A stretch of 64,000 nucleotides of DNA from Ureibacillus xyleni (GTDB taxonomy: Bacteria; Bacillota; Bacilli; Bacillales_A; Planococcaceae). The notes under the pieces were generated by a model that searched no databases, had not been told where the DNA came from, and saw only the letters and a program-made list of their open reading frames with translations. The stretch lies in the NCBI RefSeq assembly GCF_900217795.1, contig NZ_OBMQ01000004.1, positions 124,001-188,000 of the forward strand, given 5' to 3'. This document shows, piece by piece, positions 50,223 through 59,733 of the stretch; position 1 is the stretch's first letter; each line of letters opens with the position of its first letter. A program made the translations under genes and the position numbers.

Positions 50223-50752
50223 ATGAAAAGTTAACAAAATTTCGTTTCTTTTTGGATTATGAAAAAGAGGAAGATTGGGTAAATGACATGTCGAAACAAG
50301 GATGGCATTTAATTTCATTTAATTTTAACTATTTTACATTCGAAAAAGGCGAACCAGGTCAATATATTTACCGAAATGAAATGTTAAGTGGTTTAGGTGC
50401 GAAAGATCAATCAAAAGAGTATATCGAATTTTTGCAGCAATCTGGCGTGGAGCTTGTACAAAGACGGTTTAACTGGGCATATTTCAGAAAGAACACATCT
50501 GATGGTCCATTTGAACTGTATACAGATACTTCATCTAAAATAACGTATTTAAATCGAATTTATACACTATTTTTATTTTTGATGCTTGTGAATCTCTTAT
50601 CTGCTCTAACCAATTTAACAGGTTTGTTCGATTATCAAATCATTTTGGGTAGTTGTAATTTGACAGTTGCCATACTACTATTCATTCCATTCGTAAAAGT
50701 TAAGAAAAGACGAGATCATTTAAAAAAGAATTTAGATCTTTTTAATGATTAG
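50219..50752 (+). CDS. DUF2812 membrane protein (177 aa)
   Basis: The N-terminal DUF2812 domain (KFRFFLDYEKEEDWVNDMSK to QRRFNWAYFRK) is followed by two transmembrane helices near residues 118-160. Genes of this family are commonly found beside padR genes, as here with a 4-bp overlap, which suggests a sensor or accessory factor for the regulator. No biochemical function is known. It is 14 bp from the ABC ATPase gene. Confidence 0.9.
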   Translation: MNEKLTKFRFFLDYEKEEDWVNDMSKQGWHLISFNFNYFTFEKGEPGQYIYRNEMLSGLGAKDQSKEYIEFLQQSGVELVQRRFNWAYFRKNTSDGPFELYTDTSSKITYLNRIYTLFLFLMLVNLLSALTNLTGLFDYQIILGSCNLTVAILLFIPFVKVKKRRDHLKKNLDLFND

Positions 50753-50766
50753 AAAGGAGTCAGGAA

Positions 50767-51666
50767 ATGACATTATCACTACAACATGTTGTGAAGAAAT
50801 ATAAAGATTTCACAGCTGTAAATGACTTAAATTTCACTATTGGCAAAGGGGAAATATTTGGATTAATCGGACAAAACGGAGCGGGTAAAACAACGACGTT
50901 CCGAATGATTCTTGACCTACAAGACCAAACTTCGGGGACAATTACTTGGGAAGGGACACCGATTAAAAAAATTAATCGCGATTGGCTTGGTTATTTACCA
51001 GAAGAGCGCGGTATTTTCCCCCAAATGAAAGTAGAAGAACAATTATTTTTCTTCGGGCAATTACGAGGCATGGAAAAGTCGAAATTGAAAAAAGAGATTG
51101 ATTTCTGGATCCAGCGTTTTGACTTAGAGGAAAAACGAAATGCGAAAGCCGAAACATTATCAAAAGGGAATCAACAAAAAGTTCAATTGATTGCAAGCTT
51201 CATACACCAACCAAAGTTTTTAATTTTAGATGAGCCATTTAGTGGTCTTGACCCAGTGAACAGAGATTTACTGAAAAACGCCATTTTATTGTTAAAAGAA
51301 AAGGGTATGACGATTCTTTTCTCAAGTCACCAAATGGATAATGTGGAAGAGTTGTGTGACCATTTATGTCTACTAAAGCGCGGTGTATCGTTATTTTCAG
51401 GTAGTTTACTAGATTTGAAAAAGCAATACGGGAAAACAAAACTTACGATACGTACGGATGTTTCAATAGAAGACTTTTCTAAAATGGCTGGGATAAAGGA
51501 AATCAAGAGAGATCGTGATGAAGTGGTCATTACATTGGTGGATGAATCCTATGCAAAACCAATTTTTGACTTTGTTTCAAATGGAAATTATATTGAAAAA
51601 TTCAGTTTAGATTATTTATCCCTAGATGCAATCTTTAAAGACAAGGTAGGTGGAGATCTTGCGTAA
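50767..51666 (+). CDS. ABC transporter ATP-binding protein, NatA-like (299 aa)
   Basis: ATPase of an ABC-2 type exporter. Walker A GQNGAGKTTTF near residue 38, signature LSKGNQQKVQ (the SKGNQQK variant typical of the NatA group), Walker B FLILDEPFSGLDPVN and the switch region LFSSHQMDNVEEL. The C-terminal 80 residues form the usual regulatory extension. It is followed by the permease, whose TTG start overlaps this gene's end by 8 bp. It is the third gene of the padR operon. Confidence 0.94.
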   Translation: MTLSLQHVVKKYKDFTAVNDLNFTIGKGEIFGLIGQNGAGKTTTFRMILDLQDQTSGTITWEGTPIKKINRDWLGYLPEERGIFPQMKVEEQLFFFGQLRGMEKSKLKKEIDFWIQRFDLEEKRNAKAETLSKGNQQKVQLIASFIHQPKFLILDEPFSGLDPVNRDLLKNAILLLKEKGMTILFSSHQMDNVEELCDHLCLLKRGVSLFSGSLLDLKKQYGKTKLTIRTDVSIEDFSKMAGIKEIKRDRDEVVITLVDESYAKPIFDFVSNGNYIEKFSLDYLSLDAIFKDKVGGDLA

Positions 51667-52897
51667 ATTTTCCATATTACTAAAACAACTTTATTTCCAA
51701 AAACTCCGCTCCAAAACGTTTATTCTTATGACATTACTATACATAGGGATTATTACAGTGGTTATGTTTTGGTCTGACATTAAAGCAATTTTTGTAAATG
51801 ACGAAGCGATTGAAGTAGCGATTGTCAATGAAACAACTGTTGATTTAGCACCGATTTTTGCATCCAGTGATGATGTGAATTTTAAGTTCCCGAACAACGA
51901 TGTGAAACCGTTATATGAACAGTTAAAAGAAGAAAAGTTAGACGCTGTTATTCATGTGACAGAAGAAAACAAAAACTTAAGTGCGGATATCGCGACTTAT
52001 ACGCCACTGAAACTAAATGACCAATCAACAATTTCTTCAATGCTTCAATATGCAGGGAAAATTTACGGGATTGGCCAACTAAATTTAACGGCTCAAGAAG
52101 CAGATCAAATATTAAATTCCGAACCAGTAATTACGATGACCAATTTAAATGAAACAGTTGCCGATGGGAAAAGTGAAGATCAGAAAGAAGCCGGAATGTT
52201 TGCTTCTTATGTGGCAGGGATTGTTATTTACTTTTTCATTATGGCCTTTTTATCTATGATTACGACGGATGTGGCAAACGAAAAGGGGTCTCGCGCGTTA
52301 GAAATGTTACTTGTTAGTGTGAAACCGAGTACCCACTTACAATCGAAAATCTTCGGTGTGTTTTTATTAGCACTAACTCAAATTGGCATCATTATCGCCG
52401 TATTACTGACTTATCTAGGCTTTATGGATGGTGGGGAAAAGCTAGATTTTATCCAATCTACTATTAATGAGCTATCTTTTGGATTTGTATTATATATACT
52501 AGGTTTCTTATTCCTAACAATTTTCTTATATTTAATTATTGGGGCATTGTTCGGTTCACTCGTTTCAAAACCAGAAGAAGCTTCCCAAGTAATGACACCA
52601 GCTGTGATGATTCCGTTAGTCGGCTTTTATGTGATGTTATCGGGAATTGGGAACCCAGATACATTATTAATTAAAGTGTTCTCTTATATTCCTTTAACAT
52701 CGGGAATGGTAATGCCAATGCGTATTGGAGCAACTGACATTTCTCCAATCGAGCCAATCTTGTCATTTATCGTGCTCATCGTAACAGTTGTTGCCGGGTA
52801 CATGTTAAGTTTATCATTCTATAAGCGAAGTGTATTAACATATAGTAGTGGTGGCATTATCCAAAAAATTAAAACGGTTTTAAAAGTGACAACTTAA
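51659..52897 (+). CDS. ABC-2 type permease, NatB-like (412 aa)
   Basis: N-terminal helix near residues 20-38, a large extracytoplasmic domain (IEVAIVNETTVDLAPIF to about 165), then five to six helices. The region MITTDVANEKGSRALEMLLV is the conserved ABC-2/NatB coupling motif. With the ATPase at 50767 it forms an exporter of unknown substrate; relatives export sodium, drugs or peptides. TTG 51659 has AAGGTAGG 8 nt upstream, whereas GTG 51650 falls within it. A terminator follows. Confidence 0.92.
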   Translation: MRKFSILLKQLYFQKLRSKTFILMTLLYIGIITVVMFWSDIKAIFVNDEAIEVAIVNETTVDLAPIFASSDDVNFKFPNNDVKPLYEQLKEEKLDAVIHVTEENKNLSADIATYTPLKLNDQSTISSMLQYAGKIYGIGQLNLTAQEADQILNSEPVITMTNLNETVADGKSEDQKEAGMFASYVAGIVIYFFIMAFLSMITTDVANEKGSRALEMLLVSVKPSTHLQSKIFGVFLLALTQIGIIIAVLLTYLGFMDGGEKLDFIQSTINELSFGFVLYILGFLFLTIFLYLIIGALFGSLVSKPEEASQVMTPAVMIPLVGFYVMLSGIGNPDTLLIKVFSYIPLTSGMVMPMRIGATDISPIEPILSFIVLIVTVVAGYMLSLSFYKRSVLTYSSGGIIQKIKTVLKVTT

Positions 52898-52909
52898 AAT
52901 TTAGTTTTT

Positions 52910-52941
52910 GAGAACTTTCTCTTTAGAAGGTTCTCTTTTTT
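52910..52941 (+). terminator. Terminator of the padR-ABC operon
   Basis: GAGAACTT/AAGGTTCTC stem with a T-run after it. Confidence 0.85.
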
Positions 52942-52955
52942 ATTTGTAATTTCTT

Positions 52956-52972
52956 GTTCATCGTCCGTTCAT
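52956..52972 (+). promoter_or_regulatory. Probable HssR box ahead of hrtB
   Basis: The direct repeat GTTCAT-N5-GTTCAT has an 11-bp period. The published HssR site in front of hrtAB is, as I recall, GTTCATATT-N2-GTTCATATT, with the same hexamer and period. A -10-like TATTCT lies 10 bp downstream (52983-52988), as for activation by OmpR-type regulators. Confidence 0.7.
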
Positions 52973-53020
52973 AAAAGAGATGTATTCTATGAATGTCAAA
53001 AAAGATTGGAGGAGTTAACA

Positions 53021-54055
53021 ATGAACCTTGCGTGGAAAGAAATGAAGAGAAATAAAGTACGATTTTTGATATTAGGTTCAATTATTTTTCTTATCAGTTT
53101 ACTAACGTTTATCATTTCAGGTTTGGCAAATGGCTTATCACAAGACAATGCTTCTTTAATAAATGATTTACCAGAAGGACATTTTTACATGAGTAAGGAT
53201 GCTAACCAAACTTATAACTTGTCCCAGATTGAACCTGACATTCAAGAAAGTTTGATAACTAAACAAAGTGACACTATAGCACTCGCCATTCAAATGGGCT
53301 TTGTACATGATCCGCACAATAAACAACAAAGTGTAGCATTTGTAGCAGCAACTGATTCACCAATTTTTGATGAAGTGGAAGCTGGTGAGGTCATTTTGGA
53401 TAGCTCCATGAAGGAAAAAGGATTAAAAATTGGAGATATCGTAACGAATACTCAACTAAGTGGCGATTTGGTAGTGAAAGGTTTTGTGAAACATAAGAAA
53501 TTCAGCCATGCACCTGTCGCTTTGATCAATATAGAAGACTATAAAGAAATGTATCGAGTCGATAAAATGCAATTTATTTTCATACCCGGGGAACAATCTT
53601 CCGAAAAATTTAACGGATATGAATCATTTTCAAAAAGAGAGTTTCTTCAAACAATCCCAAGTTATAACGCAGAACAAATGTCTTTAAATATGATCGTTTG
53701 GTTTTTAGTAATCATTAGCGGAATGTTGTTTGCCATCTTTTTCTATATGATGAACGTTCAAAAGATTGGTTTGTACGGTATTTTAAAAGCAATCGGTTTA
53801 AAAACAAGTAAGTTATTCAACATGATGTGGACACAAATGATGTTGATTACTAGTTCTTCTCTAGTTTGTTCTATTGCTGCTAGTCAACTATTCAATGAAA
53901 TTGCACCAGTAGAAATGCCTTTTCGTTTAACTATGAGCACAACTATACAATTGTCCCTTGTTTTTTTCTTCATAGGGTTTATTGGCGCAACGTTATCTGG
54001 AATACAAATTAAAAAGATCCAACCATTACAGGCAATCCAACAAGGAGAGATATAA
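53021..54055 (+). CDS. hrtB: Haem exporter permease HrtB (FtsX-like)
   Basis: A four-helix MacB/FtsX-type permease of 344 aa: a first helix after NLAWKEMKRNKVRFLILGS, an extracytoplasmic domain (residues 40-225), and three C-terminal helices ending GATLSGIQIKKIQPLQAIQQ. The N terminus and GLANGLSQDNASLINDLPEG match HrtB of Staphylococcus and Bacillus. HrtBA removes excess haem from the membrane. ATG 53021 follows GGAGGAG. Assignment is helped by the following hrtA, hssR and hssS. Confidence 0.88.
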   Translation: MNLAWKEMKRNKVRFLILGSIIFLISLLTFIISGLANGLSQDNASLINDLPEGHFYMSKDANQTYNLSQIEPDIQESLITKQSDTIALAIQMGFVHDPHNKQQSVAFVAATDSPIFDEVEAGEVILDSSMKEKGLKIGDIVTNTQLSGDLVVKGFVKHKKFSHAPVALINIEDYKEMYRVDKMQFIFIPGEQSSEKFNGYESFSKREFLQTIPSYNAEQMSLNMIVWFLVIISGMLFAIFFYMMNVQKIGLYGILKAIGLKTSKLFNMMWTQMMLITSSSLVCSIAASQLFNEIAPVEMPFRLTMSTTIQLSLVFFFIGFIGATLSGIQIKKIQPLQAIQQGEI

Positions 54056-54056
54056 T

Positions 54057-54752
54057 ATGTCGCTATTTTCAATTAATCAAATCAGAAAAACGTTTACAAA
54101 TGGGGAGGTAGAGGAAGAAATATTAAAAGGAATTACGCTGACTCTAAAAGAAGGTGAAATCATCGCATTAGTTGGTGCATCCGGTTCGGGAAAAAGTACG
54201 CTACTTACAATAGCAGCAGGACTTCAAAGTGTAACTGATGGTCAAATCATTTTTGAGGGGAAAAATATGAGTGCGATGAATCAAGAGGAAATTCGAAAAA
54301 TACGAGCAAGTCAATTTGGATTTGTGTTTCAATTTTCACACCTTGTTCCGTTTCTCACCGTTGAAGAACAACTACAGCTTATGTTAGATGTTTCTGAATA
54401 TCAATTAAAGAAAGATGAACAAAAAAAGGAAGTTAATAGAATGCTGGAATTAGTAGGGATGAACCATCGAAAAAATGCCTATCCTTCTTCTCTATCAGGA
54501 GGCGAAAAACAAAGAGTTGCAATCGCACGTGCGCTCATTCATCAACCAAAAGTTTTATTTGCTGATGAACCAACTGCAAGTCTTGATTCTAAAAGGTCAA
54601 AAGAGGTTATATTATTAATTCGACAGTTGACGAAAGACTTAAACATTACTACGCTCATGGTGACTCATGATAAAGAAATGCTCGCCTTTGCTGATACTAT
54701 TGTGAAAATGAGTGATGGTGTCATTGTGCATAAAAAAGAGTCGATTAAATAA
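54057..54752 (+). CDS. hrtA: Haem exporter ATPase HrtA
   Basis: A MacB/LolD-type ABC ATPase of 231 aa with Walker A LVGASGSGKSTLL, a Q-loop in FGFVFQFSHLVPFLTVEEQL (the SSHLVPYL-type stretch characteristic of HrtA), signature SLSGGEKQRVAIARAL and Walker B LFADEPTASLD, ending in a short H-loop. It starts 1 nt after the hrtB stop with AAGGAGAG as ribosome site, so translation is coupled. An in-frame extension upstream to 53982 lies within hrtB and is not used. Confidence 0.9.
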   Translation: MSLFSINQIRKTFTNGEVEEEILKGITLTLKEGEIIALVGASGSGKSTLLTIAAGLQSVTDGQIIFEGKNMSAMNQEEIRKIRASQFGFVFQFSHLVPFLTVEEQLQLMLDVSEYQLKKDEQKKEVNRMLELVGMNHRKNAYPSSLSGGEKQRVAIARALIHQPKVLFADEPTASLDSKRSKEVILLIRQLTKDLNITTLMVTHDKEMLAFADTIVKMSDGVIVHKKESIK

Positions 54753-54771
54753 AAAAACAGGAGTATGCAAT

Positions 54772-55452
54772 ATGACGAATATTTTAGTTGTGGATGATGA
54801 TTGGAATATATTAAAGCTAGTGTCCATTCATTTAACAGAACAAGGATTCCATGTATTCAATGCAAAAGACGGAATAGAAGCGTTACATATTCTTAAAAGG
54901 GAAGTGTGTCACTTAGCTGTTGTGGATGTGATGATGCCTTTTATGGATGGCTATGCATTAACGGAGGCAATTCGAAAACAGTACAATATCCCGGTCATTC
55001 TTTTAACAGCTAAAAATCAAATCGAGGATAAAGAGCAGGGATATCAAGCAGGTACAGACGATTATTTAGTGAAACCTTTTGAACTAAAAGAATTAAGTTT
55101 TCGTATAAAAGCATTATTACGGCGATATGACCATCAACAGGATCCATCCATGATTCGTATAGGTAAAACGACAATTAATAAAAAAAGCTATGAAGTTCAA
55201 ATTGGAGAAAAAACAATCCTCCTACCCTTAAAAGAATTTGAACTGTTGTATTTTCTCATGTCAAAACCAATGCAAGTGTTTTCGAGAGACTACTTAATTG
55301 AACACATTTGGGGCATAGATTATGAAGGAGATGAACGAACAGTGGATGTTCATATCAAAAGGCTAAGAGAACGTTTTTCTAAATTAACAGATGATTTTCA
55401 AATAAAAACAGTTCGGGGGGTTGGCTATTCACTGGAGGCACAGCGTTCATGA
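54772..55452 (+). CDS. hssR: Haem response regulator HssR (OmpR family)
   Basis: Receiver domain with acidic pair DDD near residue 8, phospho-acceptor Asp in AVVDVMMPFMDGY (near 51), the Lys in DDYLVKPFE, and a C-terminal winged helix with SRDYLIEHIWGIDYEGDERT and VDVHIKRLRERF. The length of 226 aa matches HssR. It should bind the GTTCAT repeat upstream of hrtB when phosphorylated by HssS. ATG 54772 follows AGGAGTATG. It overlaps hssS by 4 bp. Confidence 0.88.
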   Translation: MTNILVVDDDWNILKLVSIHLTEQGFHVFNAKDGIEALHILKREVCHLAVVDVMMPFMDGYALTEAIRKQYNIPVILLTAKNQIEDKEQGYQAGTDDYLVKPFELKELSFRIKALLRRYDHQQDPSMIRIGKTTINKKSYEVQIGEKTILLPLKEFELLYFLMSKPMQVFSRDYLIEHIWGIDYEGDERTVDVHIKRLRERFSKLTDDFQIKTVRGVGYSLEAQRS

Positions 55453-56828
55453 AAACACTTTACGTAAAATTTGTCGTGTTTACGATACTCATTATGATAT
55501 GTAGCAGCATTTTAGCTTTTTTTATATCAAATGCTTATTATCAGCAAAACTTAAAACCTTACAACGATGAAAAAATCACAAATATCGCAAAATCAATCGT
55601 TGAGTATGCAAAAAAGCATCCAAAGATCGACTTAAATGAATACTTAGAAAATGTTTCTTCCATTGGGTACCAAATTTATATGATTGATCATGTTGGGGAA
55701 GATGTTTTTTGGGGAGCACCCTTTCGAGATAAAAGTTTGTCTAATGGAACGAAAGAACAAGTGTTAAACGGTGATATTTACCATGGCATTCTTCATTTTC
55801 CGCAACAAACATTTGTTACAGGGTTTTTTGCAAATGAATTAAAGAATACAATTGGTGTTCCATTAACTCATAACGGCAAACATTATGCGCTTTTTATCAG
55901 ACCAGATATAAAACTTCTTTTTAATGAAATGCATCTATTATTTGGTTGGCTTCTAGTATTAACAATTGGTTTGAGTATTATGATTGTGCTTATTAGTACG
56001 AAATATTTAGTAAAACCTATTTCAAAACTAACATCTGCTACAACATCACTCTCCAATGGTAATTTTAATGTTGACCTGGATAGCAATCGTCGGGATGAGC
56101 TAGGGGAACTGTCCCAAAGTTTTTTACGAATGGCTAGGAAATTAGAACAAATCGATGATATAAGAAAAGAGTTCATATCCAATATTTCCCATGATATTCA
56201 ATCTCCTTTATCAAATATTAAAGGCTATGCAGACCTTTTAGAAAATGAATCAATCAGTACAGAAGAAAAGAGGCATTATATTTCAATTATTCATGAGGAG
56301 ATTGGTAGGCTGTCTACTTTAACGAAACAATTATTACTACTTGCCTCATTGGATCGAAATGATCATATTTTGAAAAAGCAATCATTCAATGTGGGGAATC
56401 AAATTAAGGAATTGGTCAAAACGTATCAATGGCAAGTAAGTGAGAAAGAGATTATGCTAAGCTATTCTTTACCTGATATTGAAATGATTGGAGACCCATC
56501 GTTACTCAATACGGTTTGGGATAATTTATTCATAAATGCAATTAAATATAATAAAACAGGAGGAAATATTGAAATATCTCTTGCAAAAAAAGGAGAGTCA
56601 ATATTTGTAACGTTTACAGATACAGGAATAGGGTTAAAAGAGACCGAAATCGAAAGGATATTCGATCGATTTTATCGAGCTAATACTGCGCGGACAAGAA
56701 CCATTGAAGGAACAGGACTAGGATTATCAATTGTTTGGACGATTGTGAGATTACATGATGGCCGTATCCAAGTGAATAGTAGAGAAAATGAAGGAAGTAC
56801 GTTTATTGTGGAATTACCTGTTAACTGA
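55449..56828 (+). CDS. hssS: Haem sensor histidine kinase HssS
   Basis: A membrane histidine kinase of 459 aa (HssS is about 457). Two helices (8-28 and about 160-182) bracket a sensor domain whose segments NAYYQQNLKPYND, GAPFRDKSL, YHGILHFPQQTFVTGFF and LFIRPDIK are HssS-like. HAMP follows, then the H-box ISNISHDIQSPLSNIKGY (His phosphorylated), N-box NLFINAIKYN and G-boxes DTGIGL and GTGLGLSIV. It detects haem stress and activates hrtBA through HssR. All four genes are colinear, unlike the divergent S. aureus locus. Confidence 0.9.
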   Translation: MKTLYVKFVVFTILIMICSSILAFFISNAYYQQNLKPYNDEKITNIAKSIVEYAKKHPKIDLNEYLENVSSIGYQIYMIDHVGEDVFWGAPFRDKSLSNGTKEQVLNGDIYHGILHFPQQTFVTGFFANELKNTIGVPLTHNGKHYALFIRPDIKLLFNEMHLLFGWLLVLTIGLSIMIVLISTKYLVKPISKLTSATTSLSNGNFNVDLDSNRRDELGELSQSFLRMARKLEQIDDIRKEFISNISHDIQSPLSNIKGYADLLENESISTEEKRHYISIIHEEIGRLSTLTKQLLLLASLDRNDHILKKQSFNVGNQIKELVKTYQWQVSEKEIMLSYSLPDIEMIGDPSLLNTVWDNLFINAIKYNKTGGNIEISLAKKGESIFVTFTDTGIGLKETEIERIFDRFYRANTARTRTIEGTGLGLSIVWTIVRLHDGRIQVNSRENEGSTFIVELPVN

Positions 56829-57143
56829 TAGATGGAACGATAAAATCGGATTGGCCTTTTGCTTATTGGTAGATAAGTTCTTCATCGTATTCGATTATTT
56901 ATTGCCTGTATCAGTTTTTGGAGGACATTAATATTGATTTAATGGATAAAAGTGACAACTTAATAATTTCTTCAGATTGTAGACAAATTCAAGGGATAAG
57001 AGTTTGTTTGCAATCTTTTTTTCGAGCATTTTAGCTATTTTTTAGCAATTTTCAAAATTTTTGCTATTTAATACTAGTAGGTATATTAAACTAACTATAT
57101 AATAGATGTAATAGTTAATAGATAACGTTCGGGGGTGTTTACT
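56829..57143. other. Gap of 315 bp after hssS
   Basis: No ORF with a ribosome site. It is AT-rich with T-runs (57019-57066). A TATAAT-like box lies near 57099 without a clear -35. I see no terminator of the usual form behind hssS. Confidence 0.4.
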
Positions 57144-57758
57144 ATGAATCTAATTGCAGAATCCATCGAAATTGGCAATTATTTAGAAGAGTTACCGGTT
57201 GTCAACTTTTCACATCATTTATTACAAAAAAGGGCAAAAACATTATTTTCAGACAATCAAAGTGATATCGAAAAAGTGAAAATTGCCTTTGAATTTGTAA
57301 GAGATCAGATTGCGCAATCTTTGGATATTGAAAGTCGTTATGTGCCATGCAAAGCTTCTGACGTGCTAAAATATGGCGAAGGGGTATGTTTTGCAAAGGC
57401 GAACCTTTTGGCAGCACTACTACGTTCTCAAACGATTCCAACAGGTTTTTGCTATCAGCGGTTACGAATAAAAAATATCACCGAAACACGTTTCGCCCTT
57501 CATGCGTTAAATGCGGTTTTTATTCCATCAGTGGGGCGTTGGATTCGACTTGATGCTCGTGGAAATAAAGTTGGTTTACAAAGTGAGTTTTCCATTTACG
57601 AAGAAAAATTACCGTATACGCCGGATGAATCTTTAGGCGAAATGGATTACCCGATTATTTATACAAAACCGAACATAGAAGCGATGGCTGTTTTAGAAAG
57701 AAGCACAGATGCACTTCAAATGTACCGTCATGATTTACCGTCTGTGATTAATCTTTAA
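57144..57758 (+). CDS. Transglutaminase-like cysteine protease-fold protein (204 aa)
   Basis: Transglutaminase-core domain with the catalytic triad visible: Cys in KYGEGVCFAKANLLAALLRS, His in RFALHALNAVF and Asp in WIRLDARGNK. The N-terminal helix and SDIEKVKIAFEFVRDQIAQS are typical of bacterial members, which act as peptidases or peptide cross-linkers of unknown target. No signal peptide. ATG 57144 follows GGGGGTG; GTG 57135 overlaps it. It is monocistronic. Confidence 0.9.
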   Translation: MNLIAESIEIGNYLEELPVVNFSHHLLQKRAKTLFSDNQSDIEKVKIAFEFVRDQIAQSLDIESRYVPCKASDVLKYGEGVCFAKANLLAALLRSQTIPTGFCYQRLRIKNITETRFALHALNAVFIPSVGRWIRLDARGNKVGLQSEFSIYEEKLPYTPDESLGEMDYPIIYTKPNIEAMAVLERSTDALQMYRHDLPSVINL

Positions 57759-57761
57759 TAA

Positions 57762-57805
57762 CGAAAAAATGTACAATTCAATGTGGATGAATTGTACATT
57801 TTTCG
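57762..57805. terminator. Bidirectional terminator between the transglutaminase-like and SLH genes
   Basis: A nearly perfect 18-bp stem around AATGTACAATTCA/TGAATTGTACATT. Confidence 0.93.
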
Positions 57806-57813
57806 AGTTTATT

Positions 57814-59538
57814 TTATTCGTAGAAAAGATCTTCATTATATGGAGTTAACTCGTAGCCTTTAGCAGTTTTTGAAATAATATAGTAGTATTCATTTTCTGC
57901 TTCGTCTAAGATTAAAACGAGTGAGCCTTCTACTTCTTCACCAGTAGCAGTAGCTAAAATATTGCCATTACTTTGTTGTGTTAAGAAAACGTCTCCAAAA
58001 CCATACATTTCACTTATCGTTACGTTTGCAGGTGCTTTTAATTCGAAGGAATACTTTTCAAAAAATCCATCCACTTCAGAAAGATTTAAAACACCATAGA
58101 CATTTTTATCTTCATCAATAAGTAATACATACTTACTTTTCGAGAAATCGAAATTGTCTTTTGTTCCGTCCGTTTTAAAGAAAGCGAATATTTCTTCAAT
58201 CGTTTTGTCGTCTTGGAATGCCGCATATTCCCAATTCATATCCGTTGATACTGGTAAATAGTAGAACGTTTTATTTTCTACTGGTAATCCTTTAAAAATA
58301 ACGTCCCCACTGTTTGATAAATAATAGTTATAGTTTAACGAGTGGTTGTTTGCTGCTTGGTCGAGCACGATATTGCCTGCAAAATCAATGTAATATTGAA
58401 CTTTTTCTGTTACGATTTCGTTATTTCTCATCCCGGTTAACGACAATGCCATGATTTCATTTACAGCAGTATCTTTTTTAATAGGAAGAACTGTACGATA
58501 GTTGTAATTCGTTGATAGTGGTTCACGATTCACAGATGTTACAGAAACGTTTGTAAATGAGTCCATCAAGAATGCTTGAGCAGGGATATTTTCCGTTAAC
58601 GTATTTTTCTCGTTGTACACTTGTAATTGAGCGTTTTCGTTCAACTCAAAATCAAGACTTACAAAATGTTCGTTTCCGAATAAATCGGTTCCTTGAATAT
58701 CAAGCCAATCCATAAATGTGTTCACTTCATCTGGCGCAAACTCACCCGAAACCGTAATTTTTGAAGAGGAGAAGTCGACATTTAATGATGTTTCGTCTAA
58801 ATTTGTAATTTCAGAAAAGCTTGTGAATCCGTAATCTTTTGCGTTTATTGTAACAGTAGATTCAACCATTTCCGGCGCCATATATGAAATTGCTCTTGTT
58901 AAGAACGAAGCAAAATGCACACGTAAGACATTTCCTTTAGGATTGAAATTCGACACATTGGAAATGCCTAAAACATTTAGTGCATTCACTGCTTCTTGCG
59001 TTTCTGTTCTAGCCGTATATATATCTTCTACGTTACCTTCTTCGTAGTTGGCAATCTCCACTAAAGATTTTCCACGCATTGCCTCTGTTGCGCGGTCTAG
59101 TACAAGTGCCATATTTTCGCGTGTAATTTTACCTGAGCTATAAAGAGAGCCATCTGGTTTCCCATTAAAAACACTTGTTGATTTTACAACAGCCGCATAT
59201 TTTAATAATTCTCGGTCTTTTATAGTAACAGGAAGGTCTGTGAAATATTGTTTTGTTTCCCAATCAGATGGAATTTCTGTAATGCCACTATTCACTAAAA
59301 AACGACCAAGCATTTTAACTACTTGTCCGCGGGTAATGGATTCTTTTGGAGAGAATGTTGTAGGTGATGTTCCTTTAATGATGCCTAACTCTACTAAGTT
59401 TAATATATCTTGTTGTGTTTCTTCAGGATAAATCGTAATATCAGTAAAATTCGTTGTGGCTGCATCAGCAGATTGGATAGAAATTGGTGCTACGATCGCT
59501 GCAATTGCACATGTTGTATAGAAAAGTCTACGTCGCAT
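57814..59538 (-). CDS. Secreted S-layer homology protein (574 aa)
   Basis: Signal peptide MRRRLFYTTCAIAAIVAPIS with cleavage after SADA. Three SLH repeats occupy about residues 28-220 (GIIKGTSPTTFSPKESITRG, FNGKPDGSLYSSGKITRENM and LNVLGISNVSNFNPKGNVLR), anchoring to pyruvylated wall polymer. The rest is beta-rich and acidic with no known domain, so it may be a wall-bound adhesin or structural protein. TAGGAG precedes the ATG. Together with the protein at 39349 it indicates an SLH-type envelope. Confidence 0.9.
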   Translation of the reverse strand: MRRRLFYTTCAIAAIVAPISIQSADAATTNFTDITIYPEETQQDILNLVELGIIKGTSPTTFSPKESITRGQVVKMLGRFLVNSGITEIPSDWETKQYFTDLPVTIKDRELLKYAAVVKSTSVFNGKPDGSLYSSGKITRENMALVLDRATEAMRGKSLVEIANYEEGNVEDIYTARTETQEAVNALNVLGISNVSNFNPKGNVLRVHFASFLTRAISYMAPEMVESTVTINAKDYGFTSFSEITNLDETSLNVDFSSSKITVSGEFAPDEVNTFMDWLDIQGTDLFGNEHFVSLDFELNENAQLQVYNEKNTLTENIPAQAFLMDSFTNVSVTSVNREPLSTNYNYRTVLPIKKDTAVNEIMALSLTGMRNNEIVTEKVQYYIDFAGNIVLDQAANNHSLNYNYYLSNSGDVIFKGLPVENKTFYYLPVSTDMNWEYAAFQDDKTIEEIFAFFKTDGTKDNFDFSKSKYVLLIDEDKNVYGVLNLSEVDGFFEKYSFELKAPANVTISEMYGFGDVFLTQQSNGNILATATGEEVEGSLVLILDEAENEYYYIISKTAKGYELTPYNEDLFYE

Positions 59539-59733
59539 AGTGTTCTCCTATCTTTATATTATTGTAGAGTAATTTTAACACGGAAATTACTAGATTCCTA
59601 TCAATCAAATAATGGCAATTTATTTCGTGTTATGAAATGTATTGCTTTCCCGTACGATTCATATTTGCTAAAATAGGTTGGTCATACTGAAATTTCCAAG
59701 TATATTGGGCAACGCGAAAGAAGGTGACACAAC

